Source of the DNA: Pseudomonas anatoliensis
GTDB taxonomy: Bacteria > Pseudomonadota > Gammaproteobacteria > Pseudomonadales > Pseudomonadaceae
Direction: 5' to 3'
Assembly: GCF_017976235.1 (NCBI RefSeq)
Contig: NZ_JACVHC010000011.1
Location: 20,626-84,625 of the forward strand
Length of the DNA: 64,000 bases
The notes beneath the pieces are model-generated. The model made no database searches. It was not told the DNA's origin and saw nothing but the letters and a program-made list of their open reading frames with translations. The position numbers and the translations under genes are program-made. The stretch's first letter is position 1; every line of letters begins with the position of its first letter. Below are positions 25,104 to 33,278 of the stretch, in pieces.

Positions 25104-26966
25104 ATGGCCAAACCTACAAAACTGGTACCGGGCATCTTCCTTCCGGATACCCGCCCAATAAGCAACCGTCCCATAACCAATGTGCCTGAGGGCGGTCGGC
25201 TGAATATCGATATCCCGCCATTGATAAGGCCGGAACCCACACGAACATTCGCAGACATCTCGCACGCGCTTTACGACGACCGTTTGCGCCAATCATCGTT
25301 ACAGGTCACTGAGATCCCCGTTTCCGAACCGACAACAGTGGCTTCGGTGCTGCGAACACTTACCTGGCCTGCCGAAAACGCGCACCTGCTGAGCGCCCTC
25401 GGATCGGAAAGCGGCCTGTTCACGGACCCGGATGGCAACTTATATGCGCACGTGGAAAATGCCGGCCATATTCATGTCAGGCGCCAGCCCGACAATCGCT
25501 ATCGGATTCCCCTCAACACACCAAAGCTGCCCGACCTGTTCCTTTCCAAATCAGAACGTCAGGCAACGTGGAACTTCGAACGCCCGGATTGGCTGACGGA
25601 GGAACACGAGAAAGACACGTCAGCAACCCTCGTGGTTGATTACCTTGCAACCGTTTTTCCGACCTACCTTGAGCCCGCCGACGCAGCCCGGCTTACTTCG
25701 GCACTGGATACACCCGACGGCATCCGTTATGACAAACACCGCAAAACCTACGTCGATACCGTGAAGGGAACGGTCATGGTGCGAAAGAACGCCGAGGGTG
25801 AATATCAGCAGGCTTATCCGAAGGTAGCCGATTCACCTGATATCTACTTTGAACGCATTCCCGACACGCCACTCTGGCGTCACAAGAATCCGATCCATGA
25901 GAGCCTGGCGCAAGACAGGCATGATCCTGCGACACCTATGGAGGACCTGCCGCCCAACCAGACGCTGATTGAAGGCCTGCTTTCGATTGATCAGCACGCG
26001 CGCAATCTACCTAATGGCCTGTGGCGCAAATGGGGCAAACAACGGCTGCCGCGTCTGGGCCAACACATCGAAATAGACGGGCACTATTATCGCGTGGTGC
26101 CGCAGGAGCTGAACGCCGATTCGCAACTCGTCTATCTGCAACACCCCCTGTTTTCCCCGGCGCTATACGACGCCTTCGAAGAGATGCTACGGGATAACCC
26201 ATCGTTGCAGCCCAAATGGGCGATTAACAGGAATGGCCAGTGGATTGTTCTCGATACGCAATTCCCCTTCCAGATGCCCATCACGCAATACATCTCCAGA
26301 ACCTTCAAATACTTGTCGGATCAATCGGTAAGCACTCTCGCTCGAACCCTGTTCAATGAGGCAAACGCTGCGGAGATCATCACCGGCCATGGTCTGGCGA
26401 CACTGAACCAGGCGTTCCGTTACTGGGCTGCCAGGCATCTCATGCCACCGACACCCGGCAAACTCGCAGACCCGCTAATGATGTTGCCCGACCTCAGCGC
26501 CGAACCGGATACCCGCCACGCCACCTCGTGGACGATTGCCTCGTCGCCGGGCGAGAGTCTGCAACACCTGGAGCTTGATCCCGCGCGTTTCCCCCGACTC
26601 TGGAATGAGTACGCCACGACGCCGACCATCGCGCAATTGCGCAAGTTGTTCAGTGAGGTATTGCAAGCCGACGGGTACATCGTCAGTCCAGCACTCCCGT
26701 CATCAAGTGATGAGGCGTTGCTGTTCTATCGCGAAAACCTGGATGTCGTATTCGTGTTGCAACTACCACCCATCACCAACGGCCGACTACATCGATCGGC
26801 AACGCCACTCAGCGAGTCGACTGACTCGCTGTTTGACACCGCCATCGGCTCACAACAACAGCCATTAGCCACTTATCGGGATTCAAACAGACTTGTTTAT
26901 CTGCTCGGCGGTGTTCAAACAGACGCTTCGGGCCAAACGACCCTTTTCATAATCCGTGAAGGCTGA
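25104..26966 (+). CDS. Island paralog 5: unknown family
   Basis: A 620-residue paralog, starting MAKPTKLVPGIFLPDT. The upstream in-frame extension to 24933 overlaps paralog 4 and is rejected. It has both module A (SESGLFTDPDGNLYAHVENAG...WNFERPDW) and module B (GIRYDKHRKTYVDTVKGTVMVRKNAEGEYQQ...LWRHK). The core shows WRKWGKQRLPRLGQHIEIDGHYYRVV, LVYLQHPLFSPALYDAFEEML, QYISRTFKYLSDQSVSTLARTLF, LQHLELDPARFPRLWNEY, ALLFYRENLDVVFVLQLP, RLVYLLGGVQ and FIIREG. The KRxRL linker motif is missing. It begins 52 bases after paralog 4. Confidence 0.75.
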   Translation: MAKPTKLVPGIFLPDTRPISNRPITNVPEGGRLNIDIPPLIRPEPTRTFADISHALYDDRLRQSSLQVTEIPVSEPTTVASVLRTLTWPAENAHLLSALGSESGLFTDPDGNLYAHVENAGHIHVRRQPDNRYRIPLNTPKLPDLFLSKSERQATWNFERPDWLTEEHEKDTSATLVVDYLATVFPTYLEPADAARLTSALDTPDGIRYDKHRKTYVDTVKGTVMVRKNAEGEYQQAYPKVADSPDIYFERIPDTPLWRHKNPIHESLAQDRHDPATPMEDLPPNQTLIEGLLSIDQHARNLPNGLWRKWGKQRLPRLGQHIEIDGHYYRVVPQELNADSQLVYLQHPLFSPALYDAFEEMLRDNPSLQPKWAINRNGQWIVLDTQFPFQMPITQYISRTFKYLSDQSVSTLARTLFNEANAAEIITGHGLATLNQAFRYWAARHLMPPTPGKLADPLMMLPDLSAEPDTRHATSWTIASSPGESLQHLELDPARFPRLWNEYATTPTIAQLRKLFSEVLQADGYIVSPALPSSSDEALLFYRENLDVVFVLQLPPITNGRLHRSATPLSESTDSLFDTAIGSQQQPLATYRDSNRLVYLLGGVQTDASGQTTLFIIREG

Positions 26967-27284
26967 ACAGAACTTGCGGACAACCGAAGAACGAAAACGC
27001 TGATGATGATCAAGGATCACATTCAATGAAAGCGCCGAAAAAGTTAACCCCGGGCTCCTCGCCAGAGACAATGAACAGAGCAACTTGGTTATCACCAGGC
27101 TGAACTGAATCAGCGACGCTGGGTAATATCCATTCACACACCGTACCTTTAGTACAACTCTTTATAAAACTTATTCGAGAGAAGGGTTTATTTTAGTGCG
27201 CGTCATAAAGCGTGCATTGCTCGCAACCTCTTGACTAGAACACAGCGCGCCGCGGCGCCACCGACGATGAACAAGGATGTTTAA
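26967..27284. other. Gap holding a paralog stub and the leader of the large toxin-like gene
   Basis: About 320 bases between paralog 5 and the 1175-aa gene. It contains the truncated sixth paralog start (27026-27103) and then AT-rich sequence leading to an AAGGATG box before the large gene. I see no other feature. Confidence 0.6.
27026..27103 (+). pseudogene. N-terminal stub of a sixth island paralog
   Basis: A 25-codon ORF reading MKAPKKLTPGSSPETMNRAT and then ending at TGA after WLSPG. Its start matches the signature of the paralogs (MKLPKK, MAIPPKKIPGSS, MAKPTKLVPG) and it follows a similar ...ATTCA ATG context. It appears to be what is left of a deleted member; the rest of the family sequence is absent. 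Confidence 0.6.
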
Positions 27285-30200
27285 ATGTCTACACAGTCCG
27301 CTGAAATGAACTACCCACTGGAAGACGACATTAAAGTCTCTGACATGGGCATTCACAAAAACGAACGTACGCCGACCACGATGGACTTCACCACTGACAT
27401 CGCCGATCAGTCAGCCAACACCAAGGCACCTCATCTTCTGCGCAAACCGGGTCAGTTGAAGATGCTTGATGATCTGTACGGTCCTTTCAAGATTGGTCCG
27501 TACACAATAACTCGCCGTGGCCTGGATGCGCTGGGGGCCACTGTCAATGGCAATCCTCTAAACGGTTACAACACGCATTTTCGTACACCCAGTCGCGCTT
27601 TCATAAATGCTCTCCAGTTCAGTTACCCGGAAATCGAAAAACGCATGAAGATTTCTGCATTCGGGGATGACTATTTACTGCCTACAATGCTCTTCGAAAT
27701 GTCCACCATGCGCTCTCGCCAGAGCCCTCCCGTGATCAGGGTTGAACCCGATGTAACTGTGGAAACAGGCAGTTATCACGAAAAGCTGACGCGCATTTTG
27801 AACTCCACACAGAACCTCGATCTGCGACTGGCCTATCAGAAAAAACGAGGGGGCGCAGGCCTGGGAGTTTTAAAAAACTACACCATGATCGGCGCAAGCG
27901 TTGGCTTCCAGCTCTTCGGCCTGTTCATGGGCGTTCGCGGTATCAACGATGCTATAAAAAACAATGACGAGACCGCAATTATCTTCAACAGCGTCGGAAT
28001 CGGCACAGAAGTTGCCTCGATTGTAACTGACGTCGCCGTCACCAAAGTCGGCCAGCACATGATAAGTGCCGGCAACAGTGCCTTGAGGGATTTTGCCAAA
28101 ACCAGAGCCGGATTGCGGTTCGCCCGCGCAGGCGGACTCATTGGCGCAATATTCACGGTGCCTTTTGATATTGCCAGTGCAGTCATGGAGTTTACCGCTG
28201 CGGGCAATACGGACGGCAAGCAAGCCATGGATCACTACGTCAACGGTGGCTTGAACATTGCCAGTGCCGCCATGACGTTAATACTCGCCAGTGCCGCCAT
28301 GGCCGGGTTTTCGATGGCAGGCCCGTTGGGATTGGCCGCCTGCGCCATCATGGTTCTCGGCTCGCAAATCTACGGCGCGGTGCGGATCGTGGATGATATC
28401 GACGACTACATCGAACTCACCGTTGAGGAGCGTTGGCGCACCGGTTGGTTTTCCTTTCTTCCCGGCGGTGTGATCGATATAGAAATCAGTCGCCGCTACA
28501 TGCTTGCCAGAGCCAAAATCGAAACCGCCCAAGAGCTGGAATCAGCCTCCAGAGAGATGCTCGACGTTACGCATAAAGACATCGTGGAGGCCGTTGTTAA
28601 CGGGAGCTATAAACACGAGATCAGACCAAGAACAAGAGTTTTCGAAAAAAACTTCTGGGGATTACCCACCAGCCGAATCGTCGAATCCGTAGAAGTCGTT
28701 GGTACCGACGATACGATTGATGCTCGTGAAGGCGTCACAGCTTCCACACCGGGTGCGGTATTGGGTACCCCTGGGGAAAACAAAGGTGTCATATGGAAAA
28801 TCAGCGACGGTAAAGACACCATCAAAGGTGTACTGAAAAAAAACAACTATTTTTATTACGGCGAAGGGAAAAAAGATCTCACTGGCGGCGAAAAAGATGA
28901 TGTCTTCATCTTCGATGAATCCCATGAAGAGATCACAAGATACGTTACCAAAAATGAACCCTCCGCGCTAAGGGGTGGTGCCGGCAACGATACGTTGATT
29001 CTGGATGGCAAACAGTTTTTTTCCGAGAAAGGCCGGGGATTTGACATCGACCTGTCTGTGGGAACTTTGAATATCCATTTCCCGGATTCAGCTCCGGGAT
29101 CCTCGAGTAGCCAGCGTTATCCATTAAGGGCAACGCTTGAAAGTATCGAGAACGTACAAACACTGACTAACGGTGTAAGTATTGTCACGGGTACCGATAA
29201 AGCCAATGACATCAAGTCCAGGGGAAGCGACAGAATCCTCGCCGGTGCTGGCGATGACTCGATTCATTTGCTCCATGGAGGGACACAGGCCTCTGGAGAG
29301 GCCGGCATTGATATTTACCATGTGTCGCTGCGATCGGGGGACATCTGCATTACCGAGGATGGCGTAGACGACAGCTTTATCCAGCTAGGCTGGAGAACGG
29401 ATCTGATTGAAAAAATGGAAATCAGGGAGAACAGCCTCGTACTCACATTGGCATTCGATTTCCACCGACACCGCAGCACTGTCTGCATCAACGACGTTTA
29501 TAAAGAAGCCGATGGCAAGCGTATCCTGATCAATAACAAATTGACCTTTATCACCCAGGATGACTGCTACTTCAAAGCCGACCTGCCCGAACAAATTGAA
29601 CAAGGCAATCCCGTCGTCATACAAGCCGACATCCTCAAACCCGGGTTACCGGAACACACCTTCTTTCTAAAATTAGACGCCTGGTACGTACCGCTTAACC
29701 AGAACACCAGCTTGTATATCCAGAGAATTGCCAAAAAAGTCCAGCTTTTCACAGGGGCTTCTCCGAGCGCTTATTTTGGGACGCGTATTTTTCTAGATTA
29801 CGACAGTACCGAGATGACCAGCGCTCACGCAGTTTTCAAAATGAGCAAGACCAACGTAGAAGGCAAATTCGACGTCTCATGCGACTTCCTTTTCTATTTC
29901 GACAAATGCCTGTTGCACATACTGGGGGCTGGCTTTTACCCGGCAACGACGCTTGATGCGGCACTGAAAAAGGCCAAAGACAAAGTGTCCATTCACGGAT
30001 ACATGCTGTTGTTCAGAGATGGAAAATCCTTCACGCCGCACCTCGATGAGGCCTCCGTCGAGGCAAAATTCAAACACCAGGTTTACGCACTTACAGACAC
30101 TCTCCATAATCTGGAGCTCACGCGAACAATAAAAAGCGATGTCAATTTTAATCTTCCCGAATCCTTACCACCAAAGCTGGATCAGGTTTCAGCCTGCGTA

Positions 30201-30812
30201 AATATGCCTTTATCCAGCGCACAGACTTCCGTCGACAATCTCGAAGGCATGGGGGGAACCTATCTGGTCCACGTTAATGTTGGCCGGGTCATGCGCCTTT
30301 CGACTCCTGGAGGGATGGCCACTGCCGAAACGCGACTGAACAACTCTTCCACGTGGTTCCTGGACACCACCAAGCACTGGTATTCCAGGATTGAACTGGT
30401 CAACAACCAGTTGTACCTGGGGAGTACCACGATTTTCTTGCCGGAATACGGCGCCGATGACCTCATTGACGAGATTTTCGTCATCACCTCCCGAGGCATC
30501 ATCCACACGGTGGATTTGTCTTTCGACCGGATCTATATAAACAGTCTGGACGCCAGGTTTTTCGAACCGCTCGACCCATCAGGCACGTTTATGCCGGAGG
30601 ACTTTGCCCCCATTGCCAACAAGGAGTTGAAAGTGCGAAACATACAAATGAGCGATGGCACCGCGGGTAACCTGTTGTACAGCCTGGCAAACCGCAAGTG
30701 GATTCTGGACAGCGACAGAACGCGTGAAATCAACTATTCGCAGCTAAGAGTAACGGGGCAATGCTCGCATCTGAATCCAGATATGTTCAAGATAACCCTG
30801 CCTGATAACTGA
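27285..30812 (+). CDS. Large putative toxin: TcdA/TcdB-like pore-forming region with RTX-like repeats
   Basis: A 1175-residue protein without a signal peptide. Residues ~190-370 contain long hydrophobic, Gly/Ala-rich helices (TMIGASVGFQLFGLFMGV; FARAGGLIGAIFTVPFDIA; SAAMTLILASAAMAGFSMAG). These are followed by VDDIDDYIELTVEERWRTGW, reminiscent of the TcdA/TcdB pore-forming domain. Residues ~540-680 have RTX-like glycine/aspartate motifs (LRGGAGNDTLILDG and ILAGAGDDSIHL). The remaining ~450 residues are unassigned. It may insert in membranes and bind Ca2+. It follows the paralog array on the same strand after a 318-base gap and is markedly more AT-rich than core genes. No protease, glucosyltransferase or type I secretion genes are seen nearby. 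Confidence 0.65.
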   Translation: MSTQSAEMNYPLEDDIKVSDMGIHKNERTPTTMDFTTDIADQSANTKAPHLLRKPGQLKMLDDLYGPFKIGPYTITRRGLDALGATVNGNPLNGYNTHFRTPSRAFINALQFSYPEIEKRMKISAFGDDYLLPTMLFEMSTMRSRQSPPVIRVEPDVTVETGSYHEKLTRILNSTQNLDLRLAYQKKRGGAGLGVLKNYTMIGASVGFQLFGLFMGVRGINDAIKNNDETAIIFNSVGIGTEVASIVTDVAVTKVGQHMISAGNSALRDFAKTRAGLRFARAGGLIGAIFTVPFDIASAVMEFTAAGNTDGKQAMDHYVNGGLNIASAAMTLILASAAMAGFSMAGPLGLAACAIMVLGSQIYGAVRIVDDIDDYIELTVEERWRTGWFSFLPGGVIDIEISRRYMLARAKIETAQELESASREMLDVTHKDIVEAVVNGSYKHEIRPRTRVFEKNFWGLPTSRIVESVEVVGTDDTIDAREGVTASTPGAVLGTPGENKGVIWKISDGKDTIKGVLKKNNYFYYGEGKKDLTGGEKDDVFIFDESHEEITRYVTKNEPSALRGGAGNDTLILDGKQFFSEKGRGFDIDLSVGTLNIHFPDSAPGSSSSQRYPLRATLESIENVQTLTNGVSIVTGTDKANDIKSRGSDRILAGAGDDSIHLLHGGTQASGEAGIDIYHVSLRSGDICITEDGVDDSFIQLGWRTDLIEKMEIRENSLVLTLAFDFHRHRSTVCINDVYKEADGKRILINNKLTFITQDDCYFKADLPEQIEQGNPVVIQADILKPGLPEHTFFLKLDAWYVPLNQNTSLYIQRIAKKVQLFTGASPSAYFGTRIFLDYDSTEMTSAHAVFKMSKTNVEGKFDVSCDFLFYFDKCLLHILGAGFYPATTLDAALKKAKDKVSIHGYMLLFRDGKSFTPHLDEASVEAKFKHQVYALTDTLHNLELTRTIKSDVNFNLPESLPPKLDQVSACVNMPLSSAQTSVDNLEGMGGTYLVHVNVGRVMRLSTPGGMATAETRLNNSSTWFLDTTKHWYSRIELVNNQLYLGSTTIFLPEYGADDLIDEIFVITSRGIIHTVDLSFDRIYINSLDARFFEPLDPSGTFMPEDFAPIANKELKVRNIQMSDGTAGNLLYSLANRKWILDSDRTREINYSQLRVTGQCSHLNPDMFKITLPDN

Positions 30813-30870
30813 TTGTTGACCAGACCGTTTGGCAACATCGGAGACTTGCGCATAACGACTTTAAAGGAAT

Positions 30871-30897
30871 AAAAAAAGCCCGCAGTGTGAGCGGGCG
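30871..30897 (-). terminator. Rho-independent terminator for uraH
   Basis: GCCCGC-TCACACT-GCGGGC stem followed by seven T residues when read on the minus strand, downstream of uraH. It also lies at the right border of the island. Confidence 0.8.
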
Positions 30898-30954
30898 AAA
30901 GACCAAAGAAGCTATATGCGCAGTCGCTTCCCGGTGGGGGCAGCCGCTTGGGGG

Positions 30955-31308
30955 TCAGCTGCCCCGGTACGTGGAGTAACTGTAAGGCGAGATCAGCAAT
31001 GGAACGTGGTAGTGATCCTGTTCGGCAGAGATGCCGAACCGCAGCACTACCACATCCAGAAACGCCGGCTCCGGCAGTTGCACACCACGGGCGCGGTAGT
31101 AATCGCCAGCGTGGAACTGAACCTGATAAACCCCGGTACGGTAGTCATCGCCCTGCAACAGCGGCGCATCGACCCGGCCATCGCTGTTGGTGATCGCGCT
31201 GGCGACCAATTCCAGCTGCGAACCTTCAACGCGGTATAACTCGACCTTGATCGAGCTGCCCGGGCAACCGTGTGCAGCGTCCAAAACGTGTGTAGTCAAA
31301 CGTCCCAT
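30955..31308 (-). CDS. uraH: 5-hydroxyisourate hydrolase
   Basis: A 117-residue transthyretin-like enzyme that hydrolyses 5-hydroxyisourate to OHCU in urate degradation. Visible are the N-terminal LTTHVLDAAHGCP, the central Arg block and the diagnostic C-terminal YRGS. The HYHVPLLISPYSYSTYRGS ending is typical. It is divergent from puuE, with TTGTACACAA-type sites in the shared control region. Confidence 0.95.
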   Translation of the reverse strand: MGRLTTHVLDAAHGCPGSSIKVELYRVEGSQLELVASAITNSDGRVDAPLLQGDDYRTGVYQVQFHAGDYYRARGVQLPEPAFLDVVVLRFGISAEQDHYHVPLLISPYSYSTYRGS

Positions 31309-31438
31309 TGATTCTGCGCGCCTGCCTGCATAGTGCAGTCAGACTTCGCGCCTCCCGAAGTCAGTTGAAAAGGAGACCGCACCGATTCGGAGCACGAAAA
31401 GCTGCGGCGAGCGACTGATTAAGACACTTTTCAAAAAA

Positions 31439-31450
31439 ATTGTACACAAT
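31439..31450. promoter_or_regulatory. Candidate purine-regulator operator (uraH side)
   Basis: ATTGTACACAAT has perfect ATTGT/ACAAT arms. On the minus strand a TACAAT -10-like hexamer overlaps it, about 130 bases before the uraH start. It matches sites before puuE and the purine permease. Confidence 0.5.
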
Positions 31451-31645
31451 AAAAACGACATTTTTTCCTTCACCCCCGCCATCCGGGACTTTTCTCCCAA
31501 TCTGCCCCTCAAGCGCCTGAACATTGCACCTCACATCCATTAACTGACTGGTCAGGCAGGTTTCTTGCAGGCTCACGCCAATAGCAGCAAAAGATGACAG
31601 TCGGTGAAAAATGCGAAAATTCAGGCTTACAAAGTGCGATTAAAG

Positions 31646-31655
31646 TTGTATACAA
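31646..31655. promoter_or_regulatory. Candidate purine-regulator operator (puuE side)
   Basis: TTGTATACAA is a perfect palindrome that overlaps a TATACA -10-like hexamer (31649-31654), with CTTACA 17 bases upstream as a -35. It is about 95 bases before the puuE start. Binding here would block puuE transcription. Confidence 0.55.
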
Positions 31656-31750
31656 TCAGCCCATCGCTGTGACGCCAGCCTGCAATCTCATCGCCAGGCA
31701 GCCACGTAATCCCGACTTTGAATAAGTCATGAACAAGAAGGAAGACTGCA

Positions 31751-32677
31751 GTGAGCGCTGACTACCCACGCGACCTGATCGGTTACGGCAGTAACCCTCC
31801 TCACCCACACTGGCCGGGCAATGCCCGCGTTGCCCTGTCTTTCGTGCTCAATTACGAAGAAGGCGGTGAGCGCAACATTCTGCACGGTGACAAAGAATCC
31901 GAAGCCTTCCTCTCTGAAATGGTTGCCGCCCAGCCGCTGCAAGGCGCGCGCAACATGAGCATGGAATCGCTTTACGAGTATGGCAGCCGTACCGGCGTCT
32001 GGCGGATCCTCAAGCTGTTCAAGGAATTCGATATTCCGCTGACCATCTTCGCCGTCGCCATGGCCGCCCAGCGTCATCCGGACGTGATTCGTGCGATGGT
32101 TGAAGCAGGTCACGAGATCTGCAGCCACGGCTATCGCTGGATCGACTACCAGTACATGGACGAGGCGCAGGAACGCGAGCACATGCTCGAAGCCATCCGC
32201 ATCCTCACCGAACTCACCGGCGAGCGCCCGTTGGGCTGGTACACCGGCCGCACCGGCCCGAACACTCGTCGTCTGGTCATGGAAGAAGGTGGTTTCCTCT
32301 ACGACTGCGACACCTACGACGACGACCTGCCCTACTGGGAACCGAACAACCCGACCGGCAAGCCGCACCTGGTGATCCCGTACACCCTCGACACCAATGA
32401 CATGCGCTTCACGCAAGTGCAGGGTTTCAACAAGGGCGACGATTTCTTCGAATACCTCAAGGACGCGTTCGACGTGCTCTACGCCGAAGGTGCTGAAGCG
32501 CCGAAGATGCTCTCGATCGGTCTGCATTGCCGCCTGATCGGCCGCCCGGGGCGCATCGCTTCGCTCAAGCGCTTTATCGAATACGCCAAAAGTCATGAAC
32601 AGGTGTGGTTCAGCCGTCGCGTCGACATCGCACGTCACTGGCACGAAACCCACCCGTACCAAGGGGCAGCCAAATGA
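31751..32677 (+). CDS. puuE: Allantoinase PuuE (polysaccharide-deacetylase fold)
   Basis: A 308-residue metal-independent allantoinase that opens allantoin to allantoate. The NodB-type fold is visible (VALSFVLNYEEGGE near the N-terminus, EICSHGYRWIDYQ around residue 120), with the family-specific GWYTGRTGPNTRRLV block. It starts at GTG 31751 after GAAGGAAG. It overlaps uraD by ATGA, so the two are translationally coupled. Confidence 0.95.
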   Translation: MSADYPRDLIGYGSNPPHPHWPGNARVALSFVLNYEEGGERNILHGDKESEAFLSEMVAAQPLQGARNMSMESLYEYGSRTGVWRILKLFKEFDIPLTIFAVAMAAQRHPDVIRAMVEAGHEICSHGYRWIDYQYMDEAQEREHMLEAIRILTELTGERPLGWYTGRTGPNTRRLVMEEGGFLYDCDTYDDDLPYWEPNNPTGKPHLVIPYTLDTNDMRFTQVQGFNKGDDFFEYLKDAFDVLYAEGAEAPKMLSIGLHCRLIGRPGRIASLKRFIEYAKSHEQVWFSRRVDIARHWHETHPYQGAAK

Positions 32678-33189
32678 GCCGCTTTCAAACCCTGCAACCG
32701 TCGACCCTGAGCCGCGACGCTTTCGTCAACGCCTTCGCCGACATCTACGAACATTCGCCATGGGTGGCCGAGAAGGCCTACGACCTGGGCGCAGACGCCT
32801 CGATCGACGAGATCGAAACCCTGCACCAGCGCATGAGCGACATCCTGTTGAGCGCCGATCACACCAGTCAACTGGCACTGATCAACGCTCACCCGGACCT
32901 GGCCGGCAAAGCCGCCGTCCAGGGCGAACTGACCGAAGCCAGCACCAATGAACAGGCTGGCGCCGGTATTCACCAATGCACGGCCGAAGAGTTCCAGCGC
33001 TTCACCGAGCTGAACGACGCCTACAAAGCCAAGTTCAAGTTTCCCTTCATCATGGCGGTAAAAGGCAGCAACCGGCATCAGATCCTCGCGGCGTTCGAAA
33101 CGCGCATTCACAATTCAGCGGAAACCGAATTCAAATGCGCGCTGGCGGAGATCAACAAGATCGCCCTGTTCCGTTTACTGACCCTCTAG
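32674..33189 (+). CDS. uraD: OHCU decarboxylase
   Basis: A 171-residue all-helical enzyme that decarboxylates 2-oxo-4-hydroxy-4-carboxy-5-ureidoimidazoline to S-allantoin. Conserved blocks seen are FADIYEHSPWVAEKAY, LINAHPDLAGKAA (catalytic His region), FTELNDAYKAKFKFPFIMAVKG and a C-terminal EINKIALFRL. ATG 32674 overlaps the puuE stop. Confidence 0.95.
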   Translation: MSRFQTLQPSTLSRDAFVNAFADIYEHSPWVAEKAYDLGADASIDEIETLHQRMSDILLSADHTSQLALINAHPDLAGKAAVQGELTEASTNEQAGAGIHQCTAEEFQRFTELNDAYKAKFKFPFIMAVKGSNRHQILAAFETRIHNSAETEFKCALAEINKIALFRLLTL

Positions 33190-33278
33190 CGAAGCCTGAC
33201 CCGAGCATGTCAAACGCGGAGAATGCCCAGGGTCTTGCAAGCATCCCCAGCCAACTTATTTAAAGGCAGACAAGAAGA

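Larger units (their letters stand above)
31309..31750. other. Divergent control region between uraH and puuE
   Basis: About 440 bases, AT-rich, with two copies of the purine operator motif (31439-31450 and 31646-31655), each closer to one of the two genes. No coding sequence or repeat is seen in between. Confidence 0.7.

Noticed and set aside
17354..27103. Array as Rhs, CdiA or LRR-type (NEL) effector proteins
   Set aside because: No YD repeats, filamentous haemagglutinin repeats or leucine-rich repeats are present in the five proteins.
16857..30900. Prophage or transposon carrying the toxin-like island
   Set aside because: No integrase, transposase, phage structural gene, tRNA or direct-repeat attachment site is visible at either end.
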